A DNA stretch of 42,320 nt from Spirochaetia bacterium (GTDB lineage Bacteria > Spirochaetota > Leptospiria > Turneriellales > JAOUFE01): positions 1 to 42,320 of the forward strand of contig JAOUFY010000020.1 in NCBI GenBank assembly GCA_029857955.1. Reading direction: 5' to 3'. Below the pieces are notes generated by a model. The model saw only the letters and a list, made by a program, of their open reading frames with translations, did no database searches and had not been told where the DNA came from. The stretch's first letter is position 1. Each line of letters opens with the position of its first letter. Below, in pieces: positions 33,471-42,320 of the stretch. A program made the position numbers and the translations under genes.

Positions 33471-35921
33471 TTACTGACCAAAGTTTTTATTAAAATCTTT
33501 TTTCTTGCCAATTTCGTCGTCGGAAATTTTTGATTCTTCCTGAAGAAGCTCAAGAAAACCGCGAGTTTGTTTCACATTGCAATCACATTTTTCAATTTTA
33601 ACGGCTTTTTCACCATCAGGAGTTTTTAACGGCATGGGAACATACGAAACGGTAATATCATCATCTTTACCTGGACATTCCTCATTTGGCAGTCTTCCCT
33701 GAGACGAACAAACCTGAACCGTATACACATCTTTAGGTATAACATTTGAAAAAGGTTCAGCTTTTCGCTTTTCAGATGCATAAACATTTTTCATAAATTC
33801 TCCCCAGACAGGCGCGCAAAGCACGCCTCCGGATTGATGTTTACCAAGAGTTAATGACCCCTTGTCAATGCCCATCCACACTACAGCCGCGAGGTCTTTT
33901 GTAAAACCTGCAAACCAGGCATCATTCCACGAACTGGTCGTACCTGTTTTACCGGCTCCTGGTCCCGTAAAACCGCCAATCTGTCTAACTCCGACTGTGG
34001 CTGTACCGTAGTCCATTACGCCTTCCAGTAATTTTCTTATTATAAAATTTACCCCTGGTTCAATGAGCTGTAATTTAGATTCGCGTTGCAGCTTGTTTAA
34101 ATTTTCATAAACCTGTTTTTCTGGTTCATATATAATTTGTCCGTCGCGATCTGCGATATAAATGATTCCATGAGGCTCAAGATACTTTCCCTCATTTGCA
34201 ATTACAGAATATCCACGAAGGAGTTCAATGGGAGTAACTTCTGATGCGCCAAGAGCAAGAGAAGGATTTTTCTGAAAACGGTTTTCCTTTACCTTCATGA
34301 CACGGCTGGCAAATTCTACAATTTTCTCAGGTCCAATTAAATCATAAACCTGGGCAGTAACAAGATTTAACGACATAGCAAGGGCGCGATACAATAATAC
34401 ATATCCTCTATATCCGGAAGTGTAATTTTGAGGCGCATACGATGAGCCGTCAGGCTGCAAATCCATAATTGGCGCATCAATAAAACCGCTGGCATAATGA
34501 ACGGCTCTTGCCTCAAGAGCGGCGCCATAGACAAAAGGTTTCATGGCGCTGCCGGGCTGCCTTCTTGCCTGTATTGCCCTGTTATTTTGGTCCGATGACT
34601 TAAATTCTCGACCGCCAATCATGGCCGTAATTCTTCCTGACGAGGGTTCCAATGAAATAAAAGCGCCCTGTACCGCCACGTTTGTATTTAACTCTTTTGA
34701 AGATCTTAAAAATGCCACGGAATATTCATTCATGTTTGACAAAGGAAATCCAGCTGTAAGTAATTCAAATCCATCAAGCAGATCATTTTTAAATTTTTCT
34801 CTAAAATCATCCTCAAGAGAGTACTGACGACTAATCGTCGGCAAAGCTAATACTCTTTGCAAAGACTGGTACAATCCAAAAAGATCAAGGTTAATATTTC
34901 TCAAGTTATTGTTCGATTCCCTTGCGATGTTTTCCTGCTCAGCAAGTCTTGGCAGCAAAGCTTTTTCGGCAATTCTCTGATGATTTAAGTTAATGGTTGT
35001 ATATACATTAAGACCGGTTCCATATACACGATCTTCACCAAACTTTTCAACGAGTTGCTGACGAATGTATTCTGTAAAATATGGAGCTTTATCTTCTTTT
35101 TCTCCGTATATGGTAGAAGATTCCGGAGTTACAGCAACCTTCTCCCAGTATTTATCCCAGAAATTTTTATAGGCCTCATCGGCTTCGCTTTGAGAAAGAT
35201 ATCCAAGCTCGACAAATCTTCTTAAAATAATTTTATTTTTTTCGTATGAAACGTGAAAATTGCGTATCGGAGAATACGTATGAGGCGATTTAGGTAAAGC
35301 CGCAAGAATGGAACCTTCCATTAAATTTAATTCTTCAACAGGTTTATTAAAGTAAAACTCTGCCGCGCTGGAAATACCGTATGCACCATGACCAAAATAT
35401 ATTTGGTTAAAGTAAAATTCAAGAATTTCATCTTTTGTAAATTCTTTTTCAACTACAAGCGCTAAAATTGCCTCGTTAAATTTTCTCAAAAGATTTTTTT
35501 CGCCTTTTGTAAAAACCACTTTTACAAGCTGCTGGGTAATGGTCGAACCGCCCTGAACAACGCCAAGATGACGAATATTGGTGATCATCGCCCTTACAAT
35601 CCCCCAGAAATCGATACCAATATGATTGTAAAAATTTGTATCTTCAACAGCTAAAAACGCGCCAATGACAGGCGCCGGAATATCAGTAAGCTTAACCAGT
35701 TTTCGCTGATACTGGAACAATTCAGTGACAACTTCACCGTTTACATCATAAACCCGTGTAGGCAGATTTGGGCTAAAGGCGGTTAATTTTTTCAATTCAT
35801 GGCTTGAATCTATGGCATGAACAATGTATCCAAGAAAAATGCCCCCAATGATTGAGATTGCTAAAAACGCCTGTAATGCGTATTTTTCCAGGTTCGGATA
35901 CGTTTTCTTCTGATCTGCCAT
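33471..35921 (-). CDS. Class A penicillin-binding protein (PBP1A type)
   Basis: A bifunctional peptidoglycan synthase of about 816 residues. A membrane anchor (about 17-37) precedes the GT51 glycosyltransferase with the catalytic Glu in VEDTNFYNHIG and GGSTITQQLVK, then EFYFNQIYFGHGAYGI. The transpeptidase shows the nucleophile in QPGSAMKPF (S458 from the chosen start), the SLN motif in LAMSLNLVTAQ and KTGTTSSWNDAWFAG. The C-terminus carries an extension with several Cys residues (CSSQGRLPNEECPG and KCDCN), which could be disulphide-bonded. ATG at 35921 was taken as start; ATG 35933 and TTG 35939 are equally open. It precedes pyrD. Confidence 0.94.
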   Translation of the reverse strand: MADQKKTYPNLEKYALQAFLAISIIGGIFLGYIVHAIDSSHELKKLTAFSPNLPTRVYDVNGEVVTELFQYQRKLVKLTDIPAPVIGAFLAVEDTNFYNHIGIDFWGIVRAMITNIRHLGVVQGGSTITQQLVKVVFTKGEKNLLRKFNEAILALVVEKEFTKDEILEFYFNQIYFGHGAYGISSAAEFYFNKPVEELNLMEGSILAALPKSPHTYSPIRNFHVSYEKNKIILRRFVELGYLSQSEADEAYKNFWDKYWEKVAVTPESSTIYGEKEDKAPYFTEYIRQQLVEKFGEDRVYGTGLNVYTTINLNHQRIAEKALLPRLAEQENIARESNNNLRNINLDLFGLYQSLQRVLALPTISRQYSLEDDFREKFKNDLLDGFELLTAGFPLSNMNEYSVAFLRSSKELNTNVAVQGAFISLEPSSGRITAMIGGREFKSSDQNNRAIQARRQPGSAMKPFVYGAALEARAVHYASGFIDAPIMDLQPDGSSYAPQNYTSGYRGYVLLYRALAMSLNLVTAQVYDLIGPEKIVEFASRVMKVKENRFQKNPSLALGASEVTPIELLRGYSVIANEGKYLEPHGIIYIADRDGQIIYEPEKQVYENLNKLQRESKLQLIEPGVNFIIRKLLEGVMDYGTATVGVRQIGGFTGPGAGKTGTTSSWNDAWFAGFTKDLAAVVWMGIDKGSLTLGKHQSGGVLCAPVWGEFMKNVYASEKRKAEPFSNVIPKDVYTVQVCSSQGRLPNEECPGKDDDITVSYVPMPLKTPDGEKAVKIEKCDCNVKQTRGFLELLQEESKISDDEIGKKKDFNKNFGQ

Positions 35922-36002
35922 AAATCCAGTCATAATCAACGATTTATTGTGTCATGCAAATTAAATAGAAGTGAAACAAAGAAAATAAATTTATAAATTT
36001 AA

Positions 36003-36022
36003 AAGGGGCATGTCTGCCCCTT
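36003..36022 (-). terminator. Terminator of the giant LamG gene
   Basis: AAGGGGCA (36003-36010)/TGCCCCTT (36015-36022) forms an eight-pair stem with a four-base loop. On the minus strand it is followed by TTTTAAATTTATAAATTT. It lies about 120 bases past the stop of the gene at 36141, with the palindromic repeat in between. Confidence 0.6.
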
Positions 36023-36028
36023 GATTGC

Positions 36029-36126
36029 AAAACTCGGCATCTCGATACATTTGCGGTCATTGAGTACCCTGAGCCATTGGCGCAGGTTGTATCGAAATGC
36101 CGCAAATACTCAATGCCCGAGTTTTT
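36029..36126. repeat. Composite inverted repeat
   Basis: The ends AAAACTCGGCAT (36029-36040) and ATGCCCGAGTTTTT (36113-36126) are inverted. Between them three further blocks appear in inverted pairs but not in nested order: TCGATACA/TGTATCGA, TTTGCGG/CCGCAAA and CATTGAGTA/TACTCAATG. The pattern suggests two diverged copies of one palindromic repeat placed head to head. The sequence style (CTCAGGGTACTCAATG) resembles widespread extragenic palindromes. Confidence 0.6.
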
Positions 36127-36140
36127 CCATCAACCCCTTT

Positions 36141-39100
36141 TTAAGGGCAGGGATGCCCAACCGCTATGGAGTATTTGGATGACAAGTAACACTCTACGAT
36201 TTCCCGGTCGGTGTATAAAGGATATGCCACGCTAAATGTATTTAGCGGCGAATTAAATTGCAATAGCTCTGAAATCTGACCTTGCATGTAATATCCAATA
36301 GATATGGCGGAAAAAGTGGAGGCTCCGAGAATCAGGCTGCCGTTGTTAAATCCAGCTACAGATCCTACATTTAATCCAGATAGTGTGCCGTTGATAAACA
36401 TTGCGCTGCCAATACCGCCATTGTAAGTATTGCTCACCAGATATGGCGTATTTCGTACCAGAGCTGGTGATCTATGAATCCCCGTAACAAAGGCACTGCC
36501 AAAAGTTACATAATTTACTGCCGTTACTTGTTCTACAATATTGAAGATATAGCCGCCATAAATACCGCCCAATGTATAATTCACATTGAATACACTCTCA
36601 GGGACTCCGGTTCCGAGTCCTGTCAACTGCGCTACATAAAAGAATGCCGTCGTTGTTGAAGCAAATGAAGCATCAGGAGTTGTACCGCTACCGAGCATAT
36701 GTTGCGTAATTCCGTTAAAGGATACAGAAGGTTTGCCGTTTATGCCGGCAGAAGTATAGATCGGTTGATTCGCTGCAGCGGGTTGAACGAAGTTATGGCT
36801 GATATTTCCAACACCGCTTTGGTCGTTCCACCCCGAAACACAGTTAACACCGCCCGCACAGGCGCCTGCCGCAAAGGTGGCATGTGCTGCATCAAGGTGA
36901 AATTTTAGACTGCTGATCGCCGGCATCGCACTCCATGTGCTTACCTGCATTGGGTGATAACCTGAGAGTGTTCGGATTTCATTTGCCGTCAGTGCGCGGT
37001 TGTAAACGCGGACATCGTCGATGGTTCCGTTAAAAGAGTAATAATTAGGACTTCCCATGTTGCCAATGTATACTACAGGATTGGCTGTAGCCATGGTATA
37101 TGCTGCACCGCTCATTAATGAACCATTCACATAAAAACTTTGCGTGTTGTTGCCATTATCAATTACACATGCCAGATTCCAGGTATTGTTTTGAGTAAGA
37201 CTGGGGAATGTAGAAAATCCTCCGTAAGTGGTGTAGATCGTTGCAGTTTTATTGTCATTACTCACATTAAATCCCATTTTATCAGACCCTGCATAGTATA
37301 CAACTCCATTATAGATTGGATCAACATAGATACCATTGGGTTTATACCACGCACAAATTGTTCTTGCCGCATTTCCAATAGGAAACCCCGAAGAAGTGGT
37401 TGTATTTAGCCAGTTTCCACTCGCAAGAGTCCCCGCAAATATATATGCCCCATCGCCGGCTCCAAATCTGCCGCCTGCAGCGGCATATACTGCGCCATTA
37501 TTCGTAAGGTTATTATTCCAACCGCTGGTATCTTTTAAGGTATCACCAACGCCTCCGTTATCGGTAAAATCATAGCGGGCGACCAAGCCAGAAGGAACCT
37601 GCACGGCAAGCTGGCGAATTTGATCGGCAGTGAGGGCATTGTTGTAAATACGAACGTCGTCGATTTTACCGTGGTATCGAAAAGCGCCAGGGAGTGGATC
37701 AGTTCTGTCAGCCAAGACTATAGCATTTGTCCCGCCAGGCGCCGGTGTTGCCAGTGTGTAATTAGCAGAACCTTTTTGTTTCCCGTTTACAAAAAGCTGC
37801 GTGGCTGTTCCAGTATGAACAGCGCAAACATGACTCCATGTATTTAAAGGCAGACGATCAACATCTACGACCTGAAAATTTCCCACCCATGCCCATGCCA
37901 TACCTGTTGAGTCGATCACAATACCAAATTCCTGGTAATTATTTGAACCCGGTAATCCGTAGGATACAGGGACAGATGTATTCATAAAATCATTCGGACT
38001 TACCCATGTACAAAGGGTTCTGGGGTGATTCCCTGTGGGTAGTCCCGAATAATTGAAAGTAGAGTGATATCCTGTTACATAGGAAAACGCACCAGAAAGT
38101 TCCCCATCTTTGCCAACAACTGCAGTTGTCCCACCTGCATTTGCAATAGTGATTCCCAACGGTCCAGAATCCAACGCATTGGATGTGTTGATTACGCCAT
38201 CAAACATATAGTGACTCAAAAGCCCTGTGGCGCCGGTGTTGCCTAGATTGGCCGGCAGAGCGTCTTGCGCAAGCTCGTTGAGTTCGCCTTCGTTTAGGGC
38301 GCGGGCGTAGACGCGAACGTCGGCGATGGAGCCCATAAAAAAATTACCATCAGATCGTTTGCCAATAAGTAGAGGTAATCCAGAATCACCCAGAGCGACG
38401 CAAGTATTTGCGGAGCTGATCAATTTACCGTTGGCATAGAGCTTAATCGCTGTACCCGACTGTACCGCTGCCACGTGGGTCCATTTGGTTGTATCCACCG
38501 TGAAGTTTGCAGCGCCTCCACCAGTATTACAATTCCATACTATCGTTTGCCCCGAAGCGCTATTGAATAGTTCCAGTGTCCAGCCATTGTAGGCTGGCAG
38601 ACCTAAATTGTCACGTTTATCTACAATAGAATAAACCGCTCCGGGCACTGGCAGGCTCGAAGGTTTAATCCACGCTGCGACCGTAATCGTATTTGAGGTA
38701 TAGGCTGCGTTCTGGAGAGCAGAAATATATTGCGCTCCATTAAAACTATACGCTGAATCGTTTCCAAATCGACCCGATGATGCCGTCAACGTTGGCCATG
38801 CCGTCGACGTTCCATTATTTATGTTACCCGGCGCTGCGGTTGGATTATCACTGTTATAATCATTCGCATTCCCGTTCAGCGGCCAGTAGCCCACAAGACC
38901 GCTGTCGCCAACCTTGGCAATAGTCGTTCCTGTACTAAAAATTAAATTATTGCCCTCGCTCGCAATTCCCCCCGGATTGCCAAATTTTGCCATTACACCC
39001 TTTCCTGGCGTAAAAATGGCAGCAACTGCGCCATCGCCGGCAATGGTGGATACTACATGAGCCGTACCGCCTGTTCGATCCATACGAATGCGGCGAATAC

Positions 39101-42100
39101 GGGGGCTATTCCATTCTATCACATACAGATCGCTACCATCAGAAATAATGCCATCAGGGGAATTAAACGAGGCTGTCGCTACCGAACCATCTCTAAACCC
39201 GGCAACAAGAGTTCCGGATAACGTACCAACGGCTTTCGTTGAAATATTTATGGAACGAATTTTATTGTTATTACAGTCAGCAATGTAAAGAATTCCTTTT
39301 AATTCAGCAATTCCACAGGGCTGATTGAATGTCGCTGATAAAGGCGCGAGGTTATCCAAATCTCCGGCGGCTCCTGACCCTGCCAAATCTGAAATTTTAC
39401 CCGAGGAGATATCCAATGACTTGATTTTATTTGCCCCTCGATCGGCGATGTAGAGAGTATTCCCAACCAAAGTTATCCCCTCTGCCCAAACCAGTGTCGA
39501 AGCGGCGCCTTTTATCAATGTGGTCACCGCCCCTGTGGCAATATTGATCTTGCGAATAGCATCATCAGCGTCATTTGCAATCGTGCTGCTACCAGACTGG
39601 CTAACGTATAAATTGCTTCCGTCGGTTGCCAAAAATCTCGGATTATTAAATGTGGCGGCTGCTCCAACCCCATCCAGAGATCCGGGGGTAGCTGCAATAC
39701 CTGCAAGGGTAGCGCCAAGACCATTGATAATCCGATGATCCGCCGTGGTCATATAGCCCGTACCATTTGCAGCCACAAGGCCAACAATACTGGCAGGCAT
39801 CGTAGCAAACGAAGTGACATTTCCCTGATACATGCGATAGTCCAGCGGCGCAGCAGGTATTACCTGGAAATGTCCCCCCACCATATACCCCGCAACACAG
39901 TTCACATTCAATGCGATCAATACGCTCGAAATTCCAAATTGGGCTTCTTTAATAGAGCATACTTTATCTGCTGGCGAGCTGGTTACGGCAACCTGATACG
40001 ATGTAGCACCAAACAAAACATCGGGGAAAGTCCCTGCCGCAGAAGGAGAAGTAATGGTCAGAGATGATGTGGTTGGTGGACTTAAATTCATATTTTTAAG
40101 TGAAAAACTTACAGCCTCTGTACCAGCGAGACCAACTACTGAAACCATCATGCTATAAGGAGAAGCATTTAATACAATAGACGCTGTAGATGTTACAGGG
40201 TTTAATGCCATATCTTTAAAAGGGTTGGCCTGGGACGGAATTGTTAGCGGCGTCAATGCGCCGACTGCATCAACCAGATCAGCAGCTAGAATAGTGTTTG
40301 TAGAGCCAGTTACCTTTATTTTTGTTTGATAGCAAGTTGCAGTGTCTACCCAGGTTGCATCCGCCGCTAGAGTTGAAAAAGCAGTAGCATCGGCACCTGC
40401 AATATTTTTATATCCAAAAAAAGTTCCATCGAGCTTTGCTGCAGCACTGCATGCCAACCCGTTAGCAGATACCGCTTCGGACATCGTTATTACGACTGAA
40501 TCATTGGCAAATGCAGTTGTTCCCGGAACTGCCGATGCAATGACCGGAGCGGCCTTGTCCAATTCAACCACATCTGCCGTTAATAAGGTACTGGTCTGAT
40601 TTGCGACACTTCCAAATAAAATATTCCCTGCCTTGTCTGTCACGCCTGTTAAGCTCGAAGTTAAATCGGGCTTGGCGCCGGTATCATATAACCCAACGGT
40701 TGCATTTTCCTGGATTTGTAAATAAACGATATTATCATTAGCAATCTGCGTAATTCCGGGAATAACGCCATTATCGATTTTACAAAATGTCGTTACCTGA
40801 TCACAATAGCCGGCAACAAACCAGGCGGTGGCAGTAGTACCAAGGGCGCCGACAACATATCCTGGAAACGTAGAATCCGTTACAGATTCTGAAAAGGTAA
40901 TTTTATAATGATCAATTTTTCCGTTATTGTCCGTATCCAGAGTTTCAGCAGAAATAATGATTGGAGCCGTGGTATCTATCACAATGGTTTTCGCCGACGA
41001 AATAGTGATTGCAGGCATTGCCAAGTTAGCATTGTTTAATGCCGCATCTTGCAATGTGCCTGCTGATAAAGCCACTGCCGTTACATCCAAAGCAGCAGAG
41101 ATTTGCCCTGAACCCAAAATACCTACCGTATATGTCGCGCTGGCTGTTGTTGCTGCAGCGATGGCGGCAATGCTAACGACGGTACTTACCCCATTATTTA
41201 AGGTTAAATTTAATGTACCGCCGGCAAGAGTTACCGGTTCTGAAAAATTCATCGTTACATTTATCACGGAGCCTGGCCCATAAGATCCGCTTAACGTAGT
41301 TGAGCTAAACGAAGTGATCGTTGGAGCTGTGGTATCTATCACAATGGTCTTCGTTGGTGATAGAGTCGTAGCAGGCATTGCCAAGTTAGCATTGTTTAAT
41401 GCCGCATCTTGCAATGTGCCTGCTGATAAAGCCACTGCCGTTACATCCAAAGCAGCAGAGGTTTGCCCTGAACCCAAAATACCTACCGTATATGTCGCGC
41501 TGGCTGTTGTTGCTGCAGCGATGGCGGCAATGCTAACGACGGTACTTACCCCATTATTTAAGGTTAAATTTAAAGTACCGCCGGTAAGAGTTACCGGTTC
41601 TGAAAAATTCACCGTTACATTTATCACGGAGCCTGCTCCATAAGAGCCACTTAACGTAGTTGAGCTAAACGAAGTGATTGTTGGAGCTGTGGTATCTATC
41701 ACAATGGTCTTCGCCGACGAAATAGTGATTGCAGGCATTGTCAAATTAGCATTGTTTAATGCCGCATCCCTCAATGTGCCTGCTGATAAAGCCACTGCCG
41801 TTATATCCAAAGCGGCAGCTGTTTGCCCTGAACCCAAAATACCTGCCGTATATGTCGCGCTGGCTGTTGTTGCTGCAGCGATGGCGGCAATGCTAACGAC
41901 GGTATTTACCCCATTATTTAAGGTTAAATTTAATGTACCACCAGTAAGAGTTACCGGTTCTGAAAAATTTACCGTTACATTTATCACGGAGCCTGCTCCA
42001 TAAGAACCACTCAACGTAGTTGATGTAAACGAAGCGATCGTTGGAGCCGTGGTATCTATCACAATGGTCTTCGTGGGCGATATCTTGGTGACTGGTAGAG

Positions 42101-42320
42101 CAAGGTTGGCATTGTTTAAAACTGCATCCTGCAATGTACCAGCTGATAAAGCCACTGCCGTTATATCCAAAGCAGCAGCTGTTTGCCCTGAACCCAAAAT
42201 ACCTACCGTATATGTCGCGCTGGCTGTTGTTGCTGCAGCGATGGCGGCAATGCTAACGACGGTACTTACCCCATTATTTAAGGTTAAATTTAAATTACCG
42301 CCGGTAAGAGTTACCGGTTC
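36141..42320 (-). CDS. Giant secreted adhesin-like protein with Ig-like, NHL and LamG domains (5' end missing)
   Basis: An open frame runs from the right edge to the stop at 36141; about 2,059 residues are visible and the N-terminus is beyond the window. In order there are 3.75 near-identical 120-residue bacterial Ig-like repeats (ITSFSSTTLSGSYGAGSVIN, then FSEPVTLTGGTLNLTLNNG and TIVIDTTAPTI), two less similar Ig/SwmB-like domains, an NHL beta-propeller (DGVGAAATFNNP, GNTLYIADRGANKIKSLD, GILYIADCNNNKIRSI), three LamG/concanavalin-type domains starting at GLVGYWPLNG, GLLSHYMFDG and GLVARYDFTDNGG, each ending in a DVRVYxRAL or DVRIYNNAL motif, and a fourth such domain ending REIVECYLSSKYSI. 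No C-terminal anchor is seen. Extracellular binding to carbohydrate or matrix is the likely role. Confidence 0.85.
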   Translation of the reverse strand, partial: EPVTLTGGNLNLTLNNGVSTVVSIAAIAAATTASATYTVGILGSGQTAAALDITAVALSAGTLQDAVLNNANLALPVTKISPTKTIVIDTTAPTIASFTSTTLSGSYGAGSVINVTVNFSEPVTLTGGTLNLTLNNGVNTVVSIAAIAAATTASATYTAGILGSGQTAAALDITAVALSAGTLRDAALNNANLTMPAITISSAKTIVIDTTAPTITSFSSTTLSGSYGAGSVINVTVNFSEPVTLTGGTLNLTLNNGVSTVVSIAAIAAATTASATYTVGILGSGQTSAALDVTAVALSAGTLQDAALNNANLAMPATTLSPTKTIVIDTTAPTITSFSSTTLSGSYGPGSVINVTMNFSEPVTLAGGTLNLTLNNGVSTVVSIAAIAAATTASATYTVGILGSGQISAALDVTAVALSAGTLQDAALNNANLAMPAITISSAKTIVIDTTAPIIISAETLDTDNNGKIDHYKITFSESVTDSTFPGYVVGALGTTATAWFVAGYCDQVTTFCKIDNGVIPGITQIANDNIVYLQIQENATVGLYDTGAKPDLTSSLTGVTDKAGNILFGSVANQTSTLLTADVVELDKAAPVIASAVPGTTAFANDSVVITMSEAVSANGLACSAAAKLDGTFFGYKNIAGADATAFSTLAADATWVDTATCYQTKIKVTGSTNTILAADLVDAVGALTPLTIPSQANPFKDMALNPVTSTASIVLNASPYSMMVSVVGLAGTEAVSFSLKNMNLSPPTTSSLTITSPSAAGTFPDVLFGATSYQVAVTSSPADKVCSIKEAQFGISSVLIALNVNCVAGYMVGGHFQVIPAAPLDYRMYQGNVTSFATMPASIVGLVAANGTGYMTTADHRIINGLGATLAGIAATPGSLDGVGAAATFNNPRFLATDGSNLYVSQSGSSTIANDADDAIRKINIATGAVTTLIKGAASTLVWAEGITLVGNTLYIADRGANKIKSLDISSGKISDLAGSGAAGDLDNLAPLSATFNQPCGIAELKGILYIADCNNNKIRSINISTKAVGTLSGTLVAGFRDGSVATASFNSPDGIISDGSDLYVIEWNSPRIRRIRMDRTGGTAHVVSTIAGDGAVAAIFTPGKGVMAKFGNPGGIASEGNNLIFSTGTTIAKVGDSGLVGYWPLNGNANDYNSDNPTAAPGNINNGTSTAWPTLTASSGRFGNDSAYSFNGAQYISALQNAAYTSNTITVAAWIKPSSLPVPGAVYSIVDKRDNLGLPAYNGWTLELFNSASGQTIVWNCNTGGGAANFTVDTTKWTHVAAVQSGTAIKLYANGKLISSANTCVALGDSGLPLLIGKRSDGNFFMGSIADVRVYARALNEGELNELAQDALPANLGNTGATGLLSHYMFDGVINTSNALDSGPLGITIANAGGTTAVVGKDGELSGAFSYVTGYHSTFNYSGLPTGNHPRTLCTWVSPNDFMNTSVPVSYGLPGSNNYQEFGIVIDSTGMAWAWVGNFQVVDVDRLPLNTWSHVCAVHTGTATQLFVNGKQKGSANYTLATPAPGGTNAIVLADRTDPLPGAFRYHGKIDDVRIYNNALTADQIRQLAVQVPSGLVARYDFTDNGGVGDTLKDTSGWNNNLTNNGAVYAAAGGRFGAGDGAYIFAGTLASGNWLNTTTSSGFPIGNAARTICAWYKPNGIYVDPIYNGVVYYAGSDKMGFNVSNDNKTATIYTTYGGFSTFPSLTQNNTWNLACVIDNGNNTQSFYVNGSLMSGAAYTMATANPVVYIGNMGSPNYYSFNGTIDDVRVYNRALTANEIRTLSGYHPMQVSTWSAMPAISSLKFHLDAAHATFAAGACAGGVNCVSGWNDQSGVGNISHNFVQPAAANQPIYTSAGINGKPSVSFNGITQHMLGSGTTPDASFASTTTAFFYVAQLTGLGTGVPESVFNVNYTLGGIYGGYIFNIVEQVTAVNYVTFGSAFVTGIHRSPALVRNTPYLVSNTYNGGIGSAMFINGTLSGLNVGSVAGFNNGSLILGASTFSAISIGYYMQGQISELLQFNSPLNTFSVAYPLYTDREIVECYLSSKYSIAVGHPCP
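40971..42320. repeat. Tandem 360-bp coding repeats
   Basis: The marker GGTATCTATCACAATGG recurs at 40971, 41331, 41691 and 42051, exactly 360 bases apart, and the units between are almost identical in nucleotide sequence, with long unbroken blocks. The last unit is cut by the window edge, so the array continues. The near-identity at silent positions points to recent expansion or gene conversion. The unit encodes one Ig-like domain of 120 residues. Confidence 0.95.

Noticed and set aside
40927..42003. Three plus-strand open frames of 109-118 codons with repeated sequence (each near IVGAVVSITMVF)
   Set aside because: They are antisense shadows of the 360-bp Ig-like repeats on the minus strand. 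Their regular spacing follows from the repeat unit, and none has a ribosome site or a family resemblance.
40971..42320. Possible CRISPR or satellite array
   Set aside because: The repeat is 360 bases, in frame, and encodes an Ig-like domain. There are no short repeats with unique spacers anywhere in the window.

Overview
The window looks like a piece of a spirochaete chromosome, possibly Leptospirales-like and probably from an environmental lineage. The best taxonomic pointer is the flagellar-type sigma factor at 27491-28282, whose region 2 and linker read like the WhiG/FliA proteins of Treponema and Leptospira. Spirochaete-style lipoboxes, a FlgO/TolB-like secreted protein, a cNMP-binding/patatin fusion and a giant Ig/NHL/LamG surface protein fit that assignment. 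None of these is decisive and no rRNA or tRNA gene was seen. The sequence is AT-rich and Shine-Dalgarno sites are often weak, so many starts were chosen by family alignment.

Layout. 1-268 is the 5' part of a secreted TolB/FlgO-like gene on the minus strand, followed by about 850 bp of non-coding DNA. 1126-8236 is one minus-strand operon, nqrA-nqrB-nqrC-nqrD-nqrE-nqrF-apbE: a complete Na+-translocating NADH:quinone reductase plus the flavin transferase that attaches FMN to NqrB and NqrC. Divergent from it, 8630-11022 encodes an NfeD protein and two tandem stomatin/prohibitin (SPFH) paralogs. A broken small coiled-coil membrane gene lies at 11182-11559. The block from the nqr operon to the stomatins is bracketed by an inverted pair of a diverged ~115-bp repeat (773-890 and 11096-11208).

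11616-15517 (minus) holds trpF-mutS-hemJ. 15632-17739 (plus) has a membrane-anchored coiled-coil protein followed by ispH. A structured palindromic element precedes a TPR protein (17913-19784). Next come the cNMP/patatin phospholipase (minus), a small membrane protein (plus), and a LemA plus two TPM-domain protein group (minus). A Trm112-like/dxs pair (plus) supplies the first step of the MEP isoprenoid pathway, whose last step (ispH) is also in this window. rsmA and the sigma factor are on the minus strand. marC (plus) and a YgiQ-type radical SAM protein (minus) converge. rpmF (plus) is followed by pbp1A-pyrD-secreted protein (minus).

From 36141 to the window edge runs a minus-strand gene for a giant secreted protein, cut off at its N-terminus. 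It has near-identical 360-bp Ig-like tandem repeats, an NHL propeller and four concanavalin-type domains.

Most of the window is housekeeping and membrane-energy genes. No defence system, prophage, CRISPR array or biosynthetic cluster was found. The least explained material is non-coding: several families of palindromic or inverted repeats, the decayed small gene with its conserved 3' flank, and the repeat-driven surface protein.
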